NCBI RefSeq assembly: GCF_027587195.1
Contig: NZ_JAPDDP010000050.1
Location: 1-52,934, forward strand
Reading direction: 5' to 3'
DNA: 52,934 nucleotides
Source of the DNA: Solirubrobacter phytolaccae
GTDB lineage: Bacteria > Actinomycetota > Thermoleophilia > Solirubrobacterales > Solirubrobacteraceae
Shown here: piece by piece, positions 26,272 through 36,100 of the stretch
Layout: each line of letters opens with the position of its first letter
Numbering within the stretch: position 1 is the first letter of the stretch
Program-made: the position numbers and the translations under genes
Notes under the pieces: model-generated
Database searches by the model: none
What the model was told of the DNA's origin: nothing
What the model saw: only the letters and a program-made list of their open reading frames with translations

Positions 26272-26939
26272 GGCTTTTCCAGAAGCATCCATGTGAGGGA
26301 GTGGCGGTGCGGGCCGACGAGCGGAAGATGGTCCTCGGAGATGAACCCGTGGATCACCGCGTGACGGTGCCAGCCCGGGTAGAGCGAGAGCAACGACCGG
26401 CGGCTGCGGAGTACGAGCGGACCCGTCGCGTGACCGGGGGGGACCGGCAGATCGTCGTTGAACGCGGCGAACGCGAGCAGGCCGCCTGGGCGCAACGTCT
26501 GTTGGATCCGCCGCGACAGCAGTGCGACCTCACCGTCGTCCAGACAGTGGATGAGGCCGTAGCAGACCACGAGGTCGTAGGTGGCTTCGGGCTTCCAGCT
26601 CGTCACGTCGGCGCACGTGAGCCCACCCCGGTGCTCGTGCGCGGCGTCGCGCAGCCGCGCGTGGGTGAGCTCGAGCGCGGTGCGGCTCACGTCCATCCCG
26701 TCGACGGTCCAGCCGTGCTGCTCAAGGTACAGCAGGTTCTTGCCGTCGCCGCAGCCGATGTCCAGCGCGGTGCCGGGTGGGGCGAGCTCGGCGGCCAGCC
26801 GGACCATCCGACCGGGCGTGGCCGGCCAGAGCAGCGCACCGGCGCCGGCTTCGTACAGCGCGTCGTAACGGCCTGAGCCGCCCGTCCGATCGACGATCTC
26901 CGAGCGCGTGGCCGCGCGGTTTCCGTGCTGCCGGCTCAT
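26268..26939 (-). CDS. class I SAM-dependent methyltransferase (TehB/UbiE-like)
   Basis: 223 residues. Motif I is ALDIGCGDGKNLLYLEQHGW, followed by TVDGMDVSRTALELTHARL; LTCADVTSW; motif post-II DLVVCYGLIHCLDDGEVALL; and LRPGGLLAFAAFND. This resembles small-molecule methyltransferases such as TehB. It overlaps the APH-like kinase gene upstream and the P-loop kinase gene downstream by 4 bases each. The C-terminal HRHSLTWMLLEKP is a usual terminal strand. Substrate unknown; operon context points to a nucleotide-derived compound, which is inference. Confidence 0.88.
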   Translation of the reverse strand: MSRQHGNRAATRSEIVDRTGGSGRYDALYEAGAGALLWPATPGRMVRLAAELAPPGTALDIGCGDGKNLLYLEQHGWTVDGMDVSRTALELTHARLRDAAHEHRGGLTCADVTSWKPEATYDLVVCYGLIHCLDDGEVALLSRRIQQTLRPGGLLAFAAFNDDLPVPPGHATGPLVLRSRRSLLSLYPGWHRHAVIHGFISEDHLPLVGPHRHSLTWMLLEKP

Positions 26940-28033
26940 GCGGCCTTCTTGACGTGGGTCGCGAGGCTGTGCAGGAGGAACACCCGGTTGATCTTGTCAG
27001 GCAGCGACGCCAGGCCGGCCGTCAACGCGACCAGCCCCCGTCGGTACTGGGACGCGTCGGTAACCGCTCCGGCGTCCAGCGCGGCGCGACGGATCGCGCC
27101 GACGGCGGCGGCCACGACGGCGAGCTCGCGTCCGTGGATCAAGGCCTGCAGCGACGCGGTGTCGACGGCGTCACCGACGAGCGCCGGCTCGAGAGCGGTC
27201 TCCATCCTGAGGAGATCGACGAGGCGCGCGTTCGCGGGGGTGACGAGGAACTTCAGCGAGCACTCGAGCATCAGGAAGTCAACGGCACGCCACTTGCTCT
27301 CGTTGGTCCAGCCGAAGTCGATCAGGTCGATCCGACCGGTGCCGACGAGGATGTTCTGCGAGTGCAGGTCGCCGTGGACCGGGCCGAGCGTGATCCGCTC
27401 TTCCCGGTCCAAGATGTCCTCGACCAGCGAGATGACCTCGTCCGGGGTGATCGCAACGAAGCGCTCGAGGCTCGTCGCGAGCCCGCTGGTGCCGATCTCG
27501 TCCATGGTCTTCGGCAGGTCGATCCGGTCCGTCCACCAGTCGAGCGCCTCGCGCATGGGCAGGTTCGCCGTCGCGAACCGCTTCTTCGTCGGGAAATGCC
27601 ACCCCTGCAGCCGCTTGCGGTAGAGGTCATCGATGAGCTTCGTGGCCTCGTCCGGGACGGTCGTGGCGGCGATGCGCGCACGCAGGCTGCCACTTCCGGG
27701 ACCTGACGACATCAGCTCCTGCACGAGGATCCCGCGCTTGTTGACGACGTCCCTGGCGATCGCCATCTGCGGAGATCCCGCGTCGATCGCCGACGCGACC
27801 TGCACGTACGCGTCCAGCTCGCGCTGGATCTTGTACAGCGCGCCGATCTTGAAGACGTGGTCCTTGGTGTCGACGCCGCCGACCTCCCAGCGCGCACGCC
27901 ACACGCTGGACCCGCTGAGCCCCTTGTCGAGCGCGGCGAGGAAGACCGTCTTGGTCCGCAGGCTGAGGCGCGCGATGAGGTCGCGATCGACGTCGTCGAT
28001 CTCGATGTGGTCGAGCTGGAGAGGTGCGCTCAT
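26936..28033 (-). CDS. APH-fold phosphotransferase-like kinase
   Basis: 365 residues. The catalytic loop VHGDLHSQNILVG (about 217-229) and metal site LIDFGWTN are those of aminoglycoside/homoserine/choline-type kinases. Upstream, HVFKIGALYKIQRELDAYVQ holds a likely ATP-binding Lys and Glu. The N-terminus (LIARLSLRTKTVFLAALDKG and LSGSSVWRARW) and the long helical C-terminus are less familiar; some kinases of this look are annotated as accessory domains in bacterial conflict systems, but I cannot confirm that here. ATG 28033 overlaps the reductase-like stop. It would phosphorylate a small molecule or act as a regulator. Confidence 0.8.
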   Translation of the reverse strand: MSAPLQLDHIEIDDVDRDLIARLSLRTKTVFLAALDKGLSGSSVWRARWEVGGVDTKDHVFKIGALYKIQRELDAYVQVASAIDAGSPQMAIARDVVNKRGILVQELMSSGPGSGSLRARIAATTVPDEATKLIDDLYRKRLQGWHFPTKKRFATANLPMREALDWWTDRIDLPKTMDEIGTSGLATSLERFVAITPDEVISLVEDILDREERITLGPVHGDLHSQNILVGTGRIDLIDFGWTNESKWRAVDFLMLECSLKFLVTPANARLVDLLRMETALEPALVGDAVDTASLQALIHGRELAVVAAAVGAIRRAALDAGAVTDASQYRRGLVALTAGLASLPDKINRVFLLHSLATHVKKAA

Positions 28034-29373
28034 GAGGTGGGGGAGGGTCGCGAGCCGAGCCGGAACACGCTGATCCCCTTCAGGCCCTGAGACCAGGCGG
28101 CGTGGAGGACCGCGACCACGTCACCGACCGTGGATCTCTGCGGCAGCAAGACGGTCTTGGAGATCCCGCCGTCCACATGGCGCTGCAACGCCGCCACGAT
28201 CGCGACCTGGCGCTCCCACGGCACCAGGGGGTCGATCGCCTCCACGCCGGGGGAGACGCCCCAGAGACGGCTGACCCCGCCGGTCGGCGGGATCGAGAGC
28301 AGGTACGCGTGCCGGCGGAACGGAACCCCGAGCTCCGGCGACCAGCCCGGGAACGCTCCGTGCGTCCGTGCCAGGGCCGCGGACGCCCGTTCGGCGGCGC
28401 GCCGCAGGACACGCCCGATCTCGTCCGCGAGGTGTGCCGCGGCGCTCGAGGAATAGGACACGCCGACGGCGTTCATCGCCGTCGCCAGGCCCAGGATGCC
28501 GATCCCGATCCGCCTCCGCTCGTGCGCGCGCTCCTGCGCGCGTGCGCTCGGGAACGCGCTCTGGTCCACGGCGCGATCGAGCATCCTGACGGCCAGCTCG
28601 GTCGCCTCTTCGACGCCGGCGAGATCAAGACGACCGTCCACGACGTGCGTGGCGAGGTTGATCGATGCGAGGTTGCAGCCCTCGTCCGGCGCGAGGTGTT
28701 GCTCCCCGCACGGGTTGCAGGCCCGGAGCTCCTCGTCGAACGGGTGATCGACGCGGATCCGGTCTTCGAACGTCAGCCCGGGATTGCCCGTGCTCCACAT
28801 CGCCTCCGCCAGGCGCAGGAGCGCGTCCGCCGCATCGCCGCGCGGGTGCTCCACCGACTGCCGGACGAAGGCGTCGCTCACACGCACGGCCATGTTGAGG
28901 TGCCGCAGCTCCGGCCGCGTGAGGCGTCGGGCGATCGTGCCCGCCTCCGCTACGTCCGAGCCGACGCAGACCATCGTGGCCGTGCGGCTCACGCCGGCTT
29001 CCCAGAGCGTCTGCTGTGACGCGCCCAGCGCGTCGACGGCCGCCGTCAACTGCCCCTCCTGCTCCGTGGCGTCGTCCAGCGCCACGCCGACACCGGCGCC
29101 GTACGCCGTCCAGCGCGTGATCCTGCGCGCGAGGTCGACGTGATCCTCCGCGGCTCGTCGATCGGTGACGAAGCAGTTGTAGAGCACCGCGTCGTCGATG
29201 CCCGCGCCTCGCCACAGCTGGCCCGCGGGGACGACGCGACCGCTGAGCAGCGCGTCTTGCAGCTCAGGGCGTTCGCTGCCTCCGAGCGCGCACGCGACCC
29301 GTGCGCTCATCGCCTCGAACGTCTCCGTGCCGACCGTGAAGCGCTCGAGCGACGCAGGACTGTGGACTCTCAC
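28030..29373 (-). CDS. minimal ribonucleotide-reductase-like protein
   Basis: 447 residues from GTG 29373; ordinary class II enzymes are far longer. Reductase landmarks are in order: YNCFVTD (Cys67); the AYGAGVGVALDD loop; MWSTGNPGLTFEDRIRVDHP; NPCGEQ (Asn220, Cys222, Glu224); EGCNLASINLA (Cys233); RRRIGIGILGLATAM; PPTGGVSRLWGVSPGVEAID; SKTVLLP; and LKGISVFRLGS. So the thiyl-radical Cys and both partner Cys are kept. No ATP-cone is present, and the C-terminal tail lacks the usual cysteine pair. No small subunit is encoded nearby. It leads a four-gene overlapping operon. The readable upstream extension to 29787 overlaps the cupin gene antisense. Confidence 0.88.
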   Translation of the reverse strand: MRVHSPASLERFTVGTETFEAMSARVACALGGSERPELQDALLSGRVVPAGQLWRGAGIDDAVLYNCFVTDRRAAEDHVDLARRITRWTAYGAGVGVALDDATEQEGQLTAAVDALGASQQTLWEAGVSRTATMVCVGSDVAEAGTIARRLTRPELRHLNMAVRVSDAFVRQSVEHPRGDAADALLRLAEAMWSTGNPGLTFEDRIRVDHPFDEELRACNPCGEQHLAPDEGCNLASINLATHVVDGRLDLAGVEEATELAVRMLDRAVDQSAFPSARAQERAHERRRIGIGILGLATAMNAVGVSYSSSAAAHLADEIGRVLRRAAERASAALARTHGAFPGWSPELGVPFRRHAYLLSIPPTGGVSRLWGVSPGVEAIDPLVPWERQVAIVAALQRHVDGGISKTVLLPQRSTVGDVVAVLHAAWSQGLKGISVFRLGSRPSPTS

Positions 29374-29392
29374 AACCCATACGGTACGGGTT
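29374..29392. promoter_or_regulatory. 19-bp near-palindrome overlapping the reductase-like promoter
   Basis: AACCCATACGGTACGGGTT has arms AACCC-TAC and GTA-GGGTT around a central base, with one mismatched pair. It abuts GTG 29373 and covers the -10 box, so a bound dimer would block transcription. It could also serve the divergent cupin gene. Confidence 0.5.
29381..29386 (-). promoter_or_regulatory. -10 box (TACCGT), leaderless promoter of the reductase-like operon
   Basis: TACCGT on the minus strand ends 7 bases before GTG 29373, with no Shine-Dalgarno between. It supports this GTG as the start. Confidence 0.5.
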
Positions 29393-29454
29393 CGTGCGGC
29401 AGCACGCGAAACCAGTCGGCAGATCCGCATTGATGATCGACATCCCCGTGCCGG

Positions 29455-29460
29455 TAGCGT
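29455..29460 (+). promoter_or_regulatory. -10 box (TAGCGT), leaderless promoter of the cupin gene
   Basis: TAGCGT ends 7 bases before ATG 29468. Confidence 0.45.
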
Positions 29461-29467
29461 GTGACGG

Positions 29468-29998
29468 ATGCATGAAGTGACGCCAGGGGAGGGCGAGATC
29501 ATCGGGGACTCGCCGGAGCGGACGGTCGAGCTGCTGGCCGAGCTCGACGCGGTGCACGCGACGCTCTCGCGCTTCGGACCGGGGCGCGACGGGGCCGATC
29601 TGCACATCCACCGCGCGCACGCGGACGTGTTCGTGGTGCTCGAGGGCGACCTGACGCTGAAGGTCGAGGGCGGCGAGCGGGTCGTGGGCGCCGGGACGGT
29701 GGTGGCGGTGCCGCCGATGGTCGCGCACGGCTTCCGCAACGGCTCGGCCGCGGACGTCTGGTACGTGAACCTGCACATGCCGGGCACCGGGTTCGGCGAC
29801 TACATGCGCGGGCTGCGCGACAAGGTCAAGGTGGCGTTCGACCAGTTCGAGCCACCGGCGGACGGGGTCGGCCTCAAGCCCGCGGACGCGATCGTGACCG
29901 CGCCGTCGCCCGTGGAGATCGACGGTGTCGTCGTCGTGCTCGACGACGACGGCACCGTGACCGTCGGCGACCAGCTCCGGATCAACCCAAAGAAGTAA
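29468..29998 (+). CDS. cupin-domain protein
   Basis: 176 residues. The cupin barrel (about 35-110) shows motif 1 DLHIHRAHADVFVVLEGDLT, with possible metal ligands His, His and Glu, and motif 2 GTVVAVPPMVAHGFRNGSAA with the last His. A C-terminal extension (KVAFDQFEPPADGVGLKPAD then AIVTAPSPVEIDG) is beta-rich. Many such proteins are metal-dependent isomerases, dioxygenases or binding proteins; no reaction can be assigned. It diverges from the reductase-like operon with 94 bases between starts and may share its operator. Confidence 0.85.
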   Translation: MHEVTPGEGEIIGDSPERTVELLAELDAVHATLSRFGPGRDGADLHIHRAHADVFVVLEGDLTLKVEGGERVVGAGTVVAVPPMVAHGFRNGSAADVWYVNLHMPGTGFGDYMRGLRDKVKVAFDQFEPPADGVGLKPADAIVTAPSPVEIDGVVVVLDDDGTVTVGDQLRINPKK

Positions 29999-30031
29999 TG
30001 CCTAAAGCTCGACCTCAACCTTAAGGATGAC

Positions 30032-30050
30032 GCCGCGGCAAGGCCACGGC
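30032..30050 (+). terminator. possible terminator hairpin after the cupin gene
   Basis: GCCGCGGC, loop AAG, GCCACGGC (one mismatch), 33 bases after the cupin stop and followed by AACCTTTCT. The 29999-30108 gap otherwise holds AT-richer blocks (CCTTAAGG, CCTTTCTAAAGG) that may belong to the promoter of the large operon, but I cannot place a -10 box with confidence. Confidence 0.4.
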
Positions 30051-30108
30051 AACCTTTCTAAAGGGCGCGTCAAGGTTCGGTCAATGGGGGCTCAGCAAGG
30101 TCCCCACC

Positions 30109-33100
30109 GTGATTCACGGACGACTGATCGCACGCGCGGCCGTTGGCCTGGCCGCTGCGCTCGCTGCCACCACTTCCGCCGCCCAAGCGGCGCCGCCCGG
30201 GCTCAATGGCCGGATCGCCTACGCCACGAGCGACATCGCCATCAACACGGTCGAGAGCGATGGCACCCGCGGCAAGACCGCCTTCGACCGGCACACGGGC
30301 GGCGAGGGCGCCCCGTGGTCGACGCTCAAGCTCCGCGCGCCCGTCACCTCGCCCGACGGCCGCAAGCTCGCGTTCGCCGGCGCCTTCACCTGCGACGGCT
30401 GCCAGCTCGAGACGAGCCGGATCGGCGTCATCGACGCCGACGGCCACCAGGGCCAGCCGCTGGTCGTCGCCAACGCCGCCGGGCCGGCCGCCCCCGTGCG
30501 TGGGCTCGCCAACCCGGCCTGGTCGGCCGACGGCAAGACGATCGTCCTCGAGGGCTTCGACGGCGCCTCCGGGCTCTTCACCGTCCCGGCCACGGGCGGC
30601 ACGCTGACCAAGGTCTCGATCCCCGCGGCCTTCGAGGACCCGCGCGAGCCGACCTTCTCACCTGACGGCCGCCTGCTCGCCTTCTCCGCCGAGGACGCGC
30701 AGAACGACCGCCGCGTCTACGTCAAGAACCTCGAGAACGAGCAGGTCACCCAGCTCACGACCGGCGGCGCGCACCAGGGGTTCCCCGCGTTCTCGCCCGA
30801 CAGCGCGACCGTCGCGTACGTGAACACCCCGCTCGCGCCCGGCGGCGGCTTCGGCTACGCCGAGCTCGCGGTCCGCCCGCTCGGCGGCGGCGCGCCCGAC
30901 ATCCTCTGGTCCAACCAGGTCGAGCAGGGCCGCTTCGTCAAGGGCCGCCCGTCCTTCTCGCCCGACGGCAAGCATGTCGTCTTCAGCGCCACGCGCATGG
31001 GTGACCCGCAGGGCTGCGCCGGCGACGTGATGGTCGTCAACACCGAGGGCGCCGCCTCCCCGCGCTCGATCGGCTGCGGCGGCACCACCGAGGTCGGTTC
31101 CGTCGACTGGGGTCTGCGCACGGCCAAGGGCAGCACGCGCCTGGTCTCCGCCATCCCCGGCTCCGACCGCGAGAGCGCCGACGCGTCGACCGCCGACCTC
31201 CAGGTCGCCCCGGGCGGCCGCTACGCCGACTTCTCCTCCGCGGGCACGAACCTCGCCGCGGGCGTCAACGATGACAACGGCAAGCTGGACGTCTTCCACC
31301 GCGACCTGACCACGGGCGAGACCGAGCTGGTCAGCGCCGACGAGGACGGCGGCGTGCCCGAGGGTGACTCGGACCTGCCGTTCGCCTCCGCCGACGGCCA
31401 GTTCGTCGTCTTCCGCTCGACGGCGCGCAACGTGCTCGCCGGCTTCGAGGGCGGCGCGACCGCCGTCTACCGCCGCGACACGCTCAACAACAAGACCACG
31501 CTCGTCTCGCGCTTCCTGCGCCACGCCACGACCGGCCCGAGTGGCGACAGCCGCCCTCTGGCGATCAGCGACACCGGCCGCTACGTCCTGTTCTCCTCCA
31601 CGGGCAACGACCTCCTCGCCGACCAGGCCGAGCCGTTCGGCGACATGGACACCGACCTGTTCGTGTGGGACGACCTCCTCGGCCAGACGACGCTCGTCAC
31701 CGCCAAGGTCGGCGGCGGCGCCAGCACCGGTCGACCCGGGCGCGCGTTCCTGAGCGACGACGGCCGCCGTGTCGCGTTCGAGTCGACCGGCACGGATCTC
31801 GTGCCCGGCTTCGTCGACCACAACGAGGGCGACGCGAGCATCTTCGTCGCCGACCTCGACGCCAAGACGACCACGCTGGTCGACGGCGCGCTCGGCAGCG
31901 CGACCGACACGAGCGGCGACGCGGGCGAGCTGCAGGGCATCGACGCCGACGGCGAGATCGTGCTGTTCCGGTCGGCCGCGAGCGACGTCGTCGACGACTT
32001 CGTGGACGGCAACGGAGCCGCCCCCGACGTCTACGTCCGGCGCCTCGTCGTGCCCAAGGCGTTCCTGATCACGGGCTCGAGCTCGACCCCCACCGTGGCG
32101 AAGCTCGCGGCGGACGGCTCGCGCGTCGCCTTCACCGCCGCCGACCAGGTGTGGTCGCGGACGCTCGACAACGGCGCCCCGACGCAGCCGGCCGTGCTGG
32201 TCACGCGGGGCTCTGACCCGGCGAGCGGCGCCAACGGGGTGTCCACGCTGGTCGACGTCTCCGCGACCGGCGCGTACGTCCTCCTGCAGTCCGACGCGAC
32301 GGACCTGACCGCGCCGCTGCGCCACCACGACGAGCTGCCGAGCCTCTACCGGGTCGCCACCTCCAACTGGGACGCCGAGCCGATCAGCGCGCTCGGCGAC
32401 GACGCCAACGACAAGCCGATCGCGTCGGAGTCGATGAGCCGCGACGGCGAGTGGATCGCCTACACGAGCGCGTCGACGAACCTGCTCGCGAGCTTCCAGG
32501 ACGGCAACGGCGCCGACGGCTCCGACGCCTACGCGTGGCTCGCCCGCGCGGCGGCCGAGTCGGACCCGATCGCGCCGACGGTGACGATCACGACGCCCGA
32601 GGACGACCGCCTGTACCGCGAGGGCGACGTCGTGCTCGCCGACTACGAGTGCGCCGACGAGGGTCCGTCCGGGCTCAAGCGCTGCGAGGGCACCGTCCCG
32701 AGCGGCCAGCCGATCGACACCTCCACGACGGGCTCGTTCACGTTCGAGGTCGTCGCGACCGACAACGCCGGCAACGAGAAGCGCGACACGGTCGACTACC
32801 GCGTGGCCGCGCCGAACAAGAAGGCCGCGTTGGCCTCCCGCGCCTGGAGCAAGGCCGGCGACAACCTCACCAGCGGCAACGGCAGCAGCCACTACCCCGT
32901 CTACAGCGCGGACGGCCGCTACCTCGTGTTCACCTCGAGCGCGACCAACCTCGTCGAGTCCTTCATCGACGCCAACGAGCACGAGGACGACGTCTTCCGC
33001 CGTGACCTCGTCACCGGCGCGGTCGAGGTCGTGAGCGCGGGCCTGCCGCACGCGAGCGACGACGGCCGCCCGCGCGGCGCCAACCGGGAGGCGCAGACCG

Positions 33101-36100
33101 AGCCGACCGCCAACGCCGTCAGCGCCGACGGCCGGTACGTCCTGTTCGCCTCCGAGGCCACGGACCTCGTCGCGGGCCAGGACTTCCCGGCCGGCGAGCA
33201 GCTCTACGTCCGCGACATGCAGACGAAGACGACCAAGCTCGTCAGCCACCGCGAGACCGGGCTGTCGGGCGGCGACGCCGAGCCGCACGGGTACCGCTTC
33301 AGCCGCGACGGCAGCACCGTCGTGTTCTCCGCGGACGCGCCGGCGCTGGTCCCGAACGACACCAACGGCGCCAGCGACGTCTTCGCCTACTCGATGGCGA
33401 CCGGCGCGGTGACGCTCGTCTCGGTCGAGCACACCGGCCAGTTCCCGGGCTCGGGTTCGAGCTACGTCGCGGCGGTCAGCGACAACGGTCGCCGGGTGCT
33501 CTTCCGCTCCTCGGCGCGCAACCTGCTGCCGGGTGAGCCGCTGGACAGCAACGTCACGCACGTCTACTGGCGGGATCTCGACACGGGCACGACCAAGCTC
33601 GTCGACCACCGCTGGGACGACCCGTCCAAGCCGGCGGGCCGGGACACCTCGGGCGAGCCGCAGCTGAGCGGCGACGGTCGCATCGTGCTGTTCGGCGGGC
33701 GCGCGGGCGACGTCATCGACGGCTACGCCGGCCACGAGTCCGAGCTCCGCCAGGACCAGCTGTTCCTGCGCGACGTCACGACCACCGGGCCGGCCGCGCT
33801 CGTCACCAACGGGGCGAACGCGGCCAAGACCGGCACGGGCGGCGACCTGGAGAACGCACGGCTCAGCCGCGACGGCAAGACCGTGCTGTGGACGTCCTAC
33901 TCGGGCACCGTCATCGAGGACTTCGTCGACCAGAACGACCTGCCGCACACCAGCCCGGAGCCGGACCTGTTCACGCGCCGGTTCGACGGCGCGACGCCGG
34001 CCGGGCCGGCCGCGCTGGCGACGTACGACCTCAAGCCCAACCACGGCGTCCGCTTCCCCATCCAGATCCGCGGGCTCTCCGACGACGCGCGCTTCGTCGT
34101 CGCGTTCATCCCGACGCGTCAGTGCGACTGCGAGCGCCGCACGGACGACCTGCGCCGGCTGGACATCAAGCGCAACAAGTTCACCGACGTCATCACGGCG
34201 GCCGACGACGACCTCGAGCTGTTCGCGGCGAGCGCGGACGCCAAGCGCATCGCGGTCATGACCGAGGCCGAGAACATCCTTCCCGGCTTCCGGGACGGCA
34301 ACGCCCGCAACAGCACCGACGTCTTCACGTGGTACGACGCGCCGCCCGTGGTGGTCGCCGACGCCCGCGTGACCGGCTCGCTCAAGCTCGAGTTCGACGG
34401 GTCGGACTCCACGGACTCCGACGGCACCGTCGACTACTACGACTGGAGCTTCGGCGACGGCCAGACCGGTAGCGGCGAGGTCGTCGAGCACACCTACCCC
34501 GACGAGGACAACTACCCCGTCAAGCTCACGATCGAGGACGACGCCGGCAACGAGGTCGTGCACACGTTCGAGGTCGTCGCGATCAAGGGCGTCCTGACCA
34601 CGGGCGCGGAGCCGATCGACTTCATCGGCATCGACAAGCACCTGCGCTGCAGCATCCGCCGCGGCATCCCGCTGCTCGCCCAGGGCGGCGGCGCGTGCGG
34701 CACGTTCGTGGCGGTCGGCGGCAAGACGTACGGCCCGCCGGAGCTGATCGACGGCGTCGAGACCTACACGCCCGTCAGCCAGGAGCGCACGGAGGACGGC
34801 GACGTCGCCACGCTCGTGACGACGGTCGCGCTCGGCGACAGCGGCGTGCGGGTCAAGCAGACCGACCGCTACCAGGCCGGCAAGGCCTTCTACCGCACGG
34901 ACGTGGAGCTGCTCAACGCGGGGGACGCGGCACAGGCCGCGACGGTCTACGTCGCCGCGCGCTGCGCGATCGGCGAGGAGACGGGCCGCCGCTCCCTGCA
35001 CGACGCGGGCACCTCGATGGCCGGCTGCGACGGCGCCCACGACGGGCGCACGCTCGCCGCATGGTTGCCGCTGAGCCCGAACGCCCGCCGCGACTCGGCG
35101 TCGGCGACCGCGGTCTTCGGCCGCATCGCCGCCGGCCAGCCGCTCGCGGACACGTGTGCCTGTGGCAGCCAGCCCGACCCGGGCACGGCGATCGGCTGGG
35201 GCGTCGAGGTCCCGGGCAAGGGCCAGGCGCGCGTCGGCTCGCTGGCCGCGTTCGGTCCCGACGGCTCGATCCCGCTCACGCTCGCGCTCAAGGCCGACAA
35301 GGGCGAGGTCCAGCCGCTGGACGAGAACGCGTTCACGGTCACGCTGCGCAACCCGAACGCGGGTGAGCGGCCGGTGGACACGCTGCTGGTCGAGCACGAG
35401 GCGGCGTGGGATCCGACCCCCGGCACGACGACCGGGATGACCACGGCCGATCCGACCGTCAACGGCGACACGGCGAGCTGGAAGGATCTCAAGGTCGCCG
35501 GCCACGGCACGGGCGAGCTGCGCTTCGGCGTCACGCACCGCTCCGGCCAGCGCGTCGCGGTCACCCAGGTCACGCCGCGCGGTGGCGACTTCGCCGACCT
35601 CGCGTCGACGAGCCTCGCCGACCTGGTTCCGGCCAAGGCGTCGGTGACCGCGCGCCAGAACGACGGCGCCAAGCCGAACACGGCCATCACCAGCGGCCCG
35701 ACCGGCATGACCACGAGCCGCGACCCCGCGTTCAAGCTCGAGGCCTCCAAGGAGCTCGTGACCTACGAGTGCCGCTTCGGCGACGCGGCCTGGGCGCCGT
35801 GCGAGGGCAACCCGCACACGCCCGGCCCGCTGGCCGACGGCCCGTACGTGCTCGAGGCCCGCGCGGTCGACGCGATCGGCGCCGACGAGACGCCCGCCAA
35901 GCGGACGTTCGTCGTCGACACCGCGCCGCCGTCGACCTCGATCTCCAGCGGCCCGAAGGGCACGATCAACGACAACCGCCCGGGTTTCTTCTTCGGCTCG
36001 AGCGAGGCGGGCGCGCGCTTCGAGTGCCGGCTGGAGGGACCGGGCCGCTCCGGCGCCTGGTTCGCCTGCGAGGCGCCGACCTACCGGCCGAGCGCGCTCG

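Noticed and set aside
25744-29373. Idea that the reductase-like operon is a standard nrd locus
   Set aside because: No nrdR, small subunit, thioredoxin or glutaredoxin gene is adjacent, and the protein is about half length.
30658-35817. 5.2-kb minus-strand open frame opposite the giant propeller gene
   Set aside because: Its protein is Arg/Val/Gly/Ala low-complexity typical of the antisense frame of high-GC genes; the plus strand has a signal peptide, domains and repeats.
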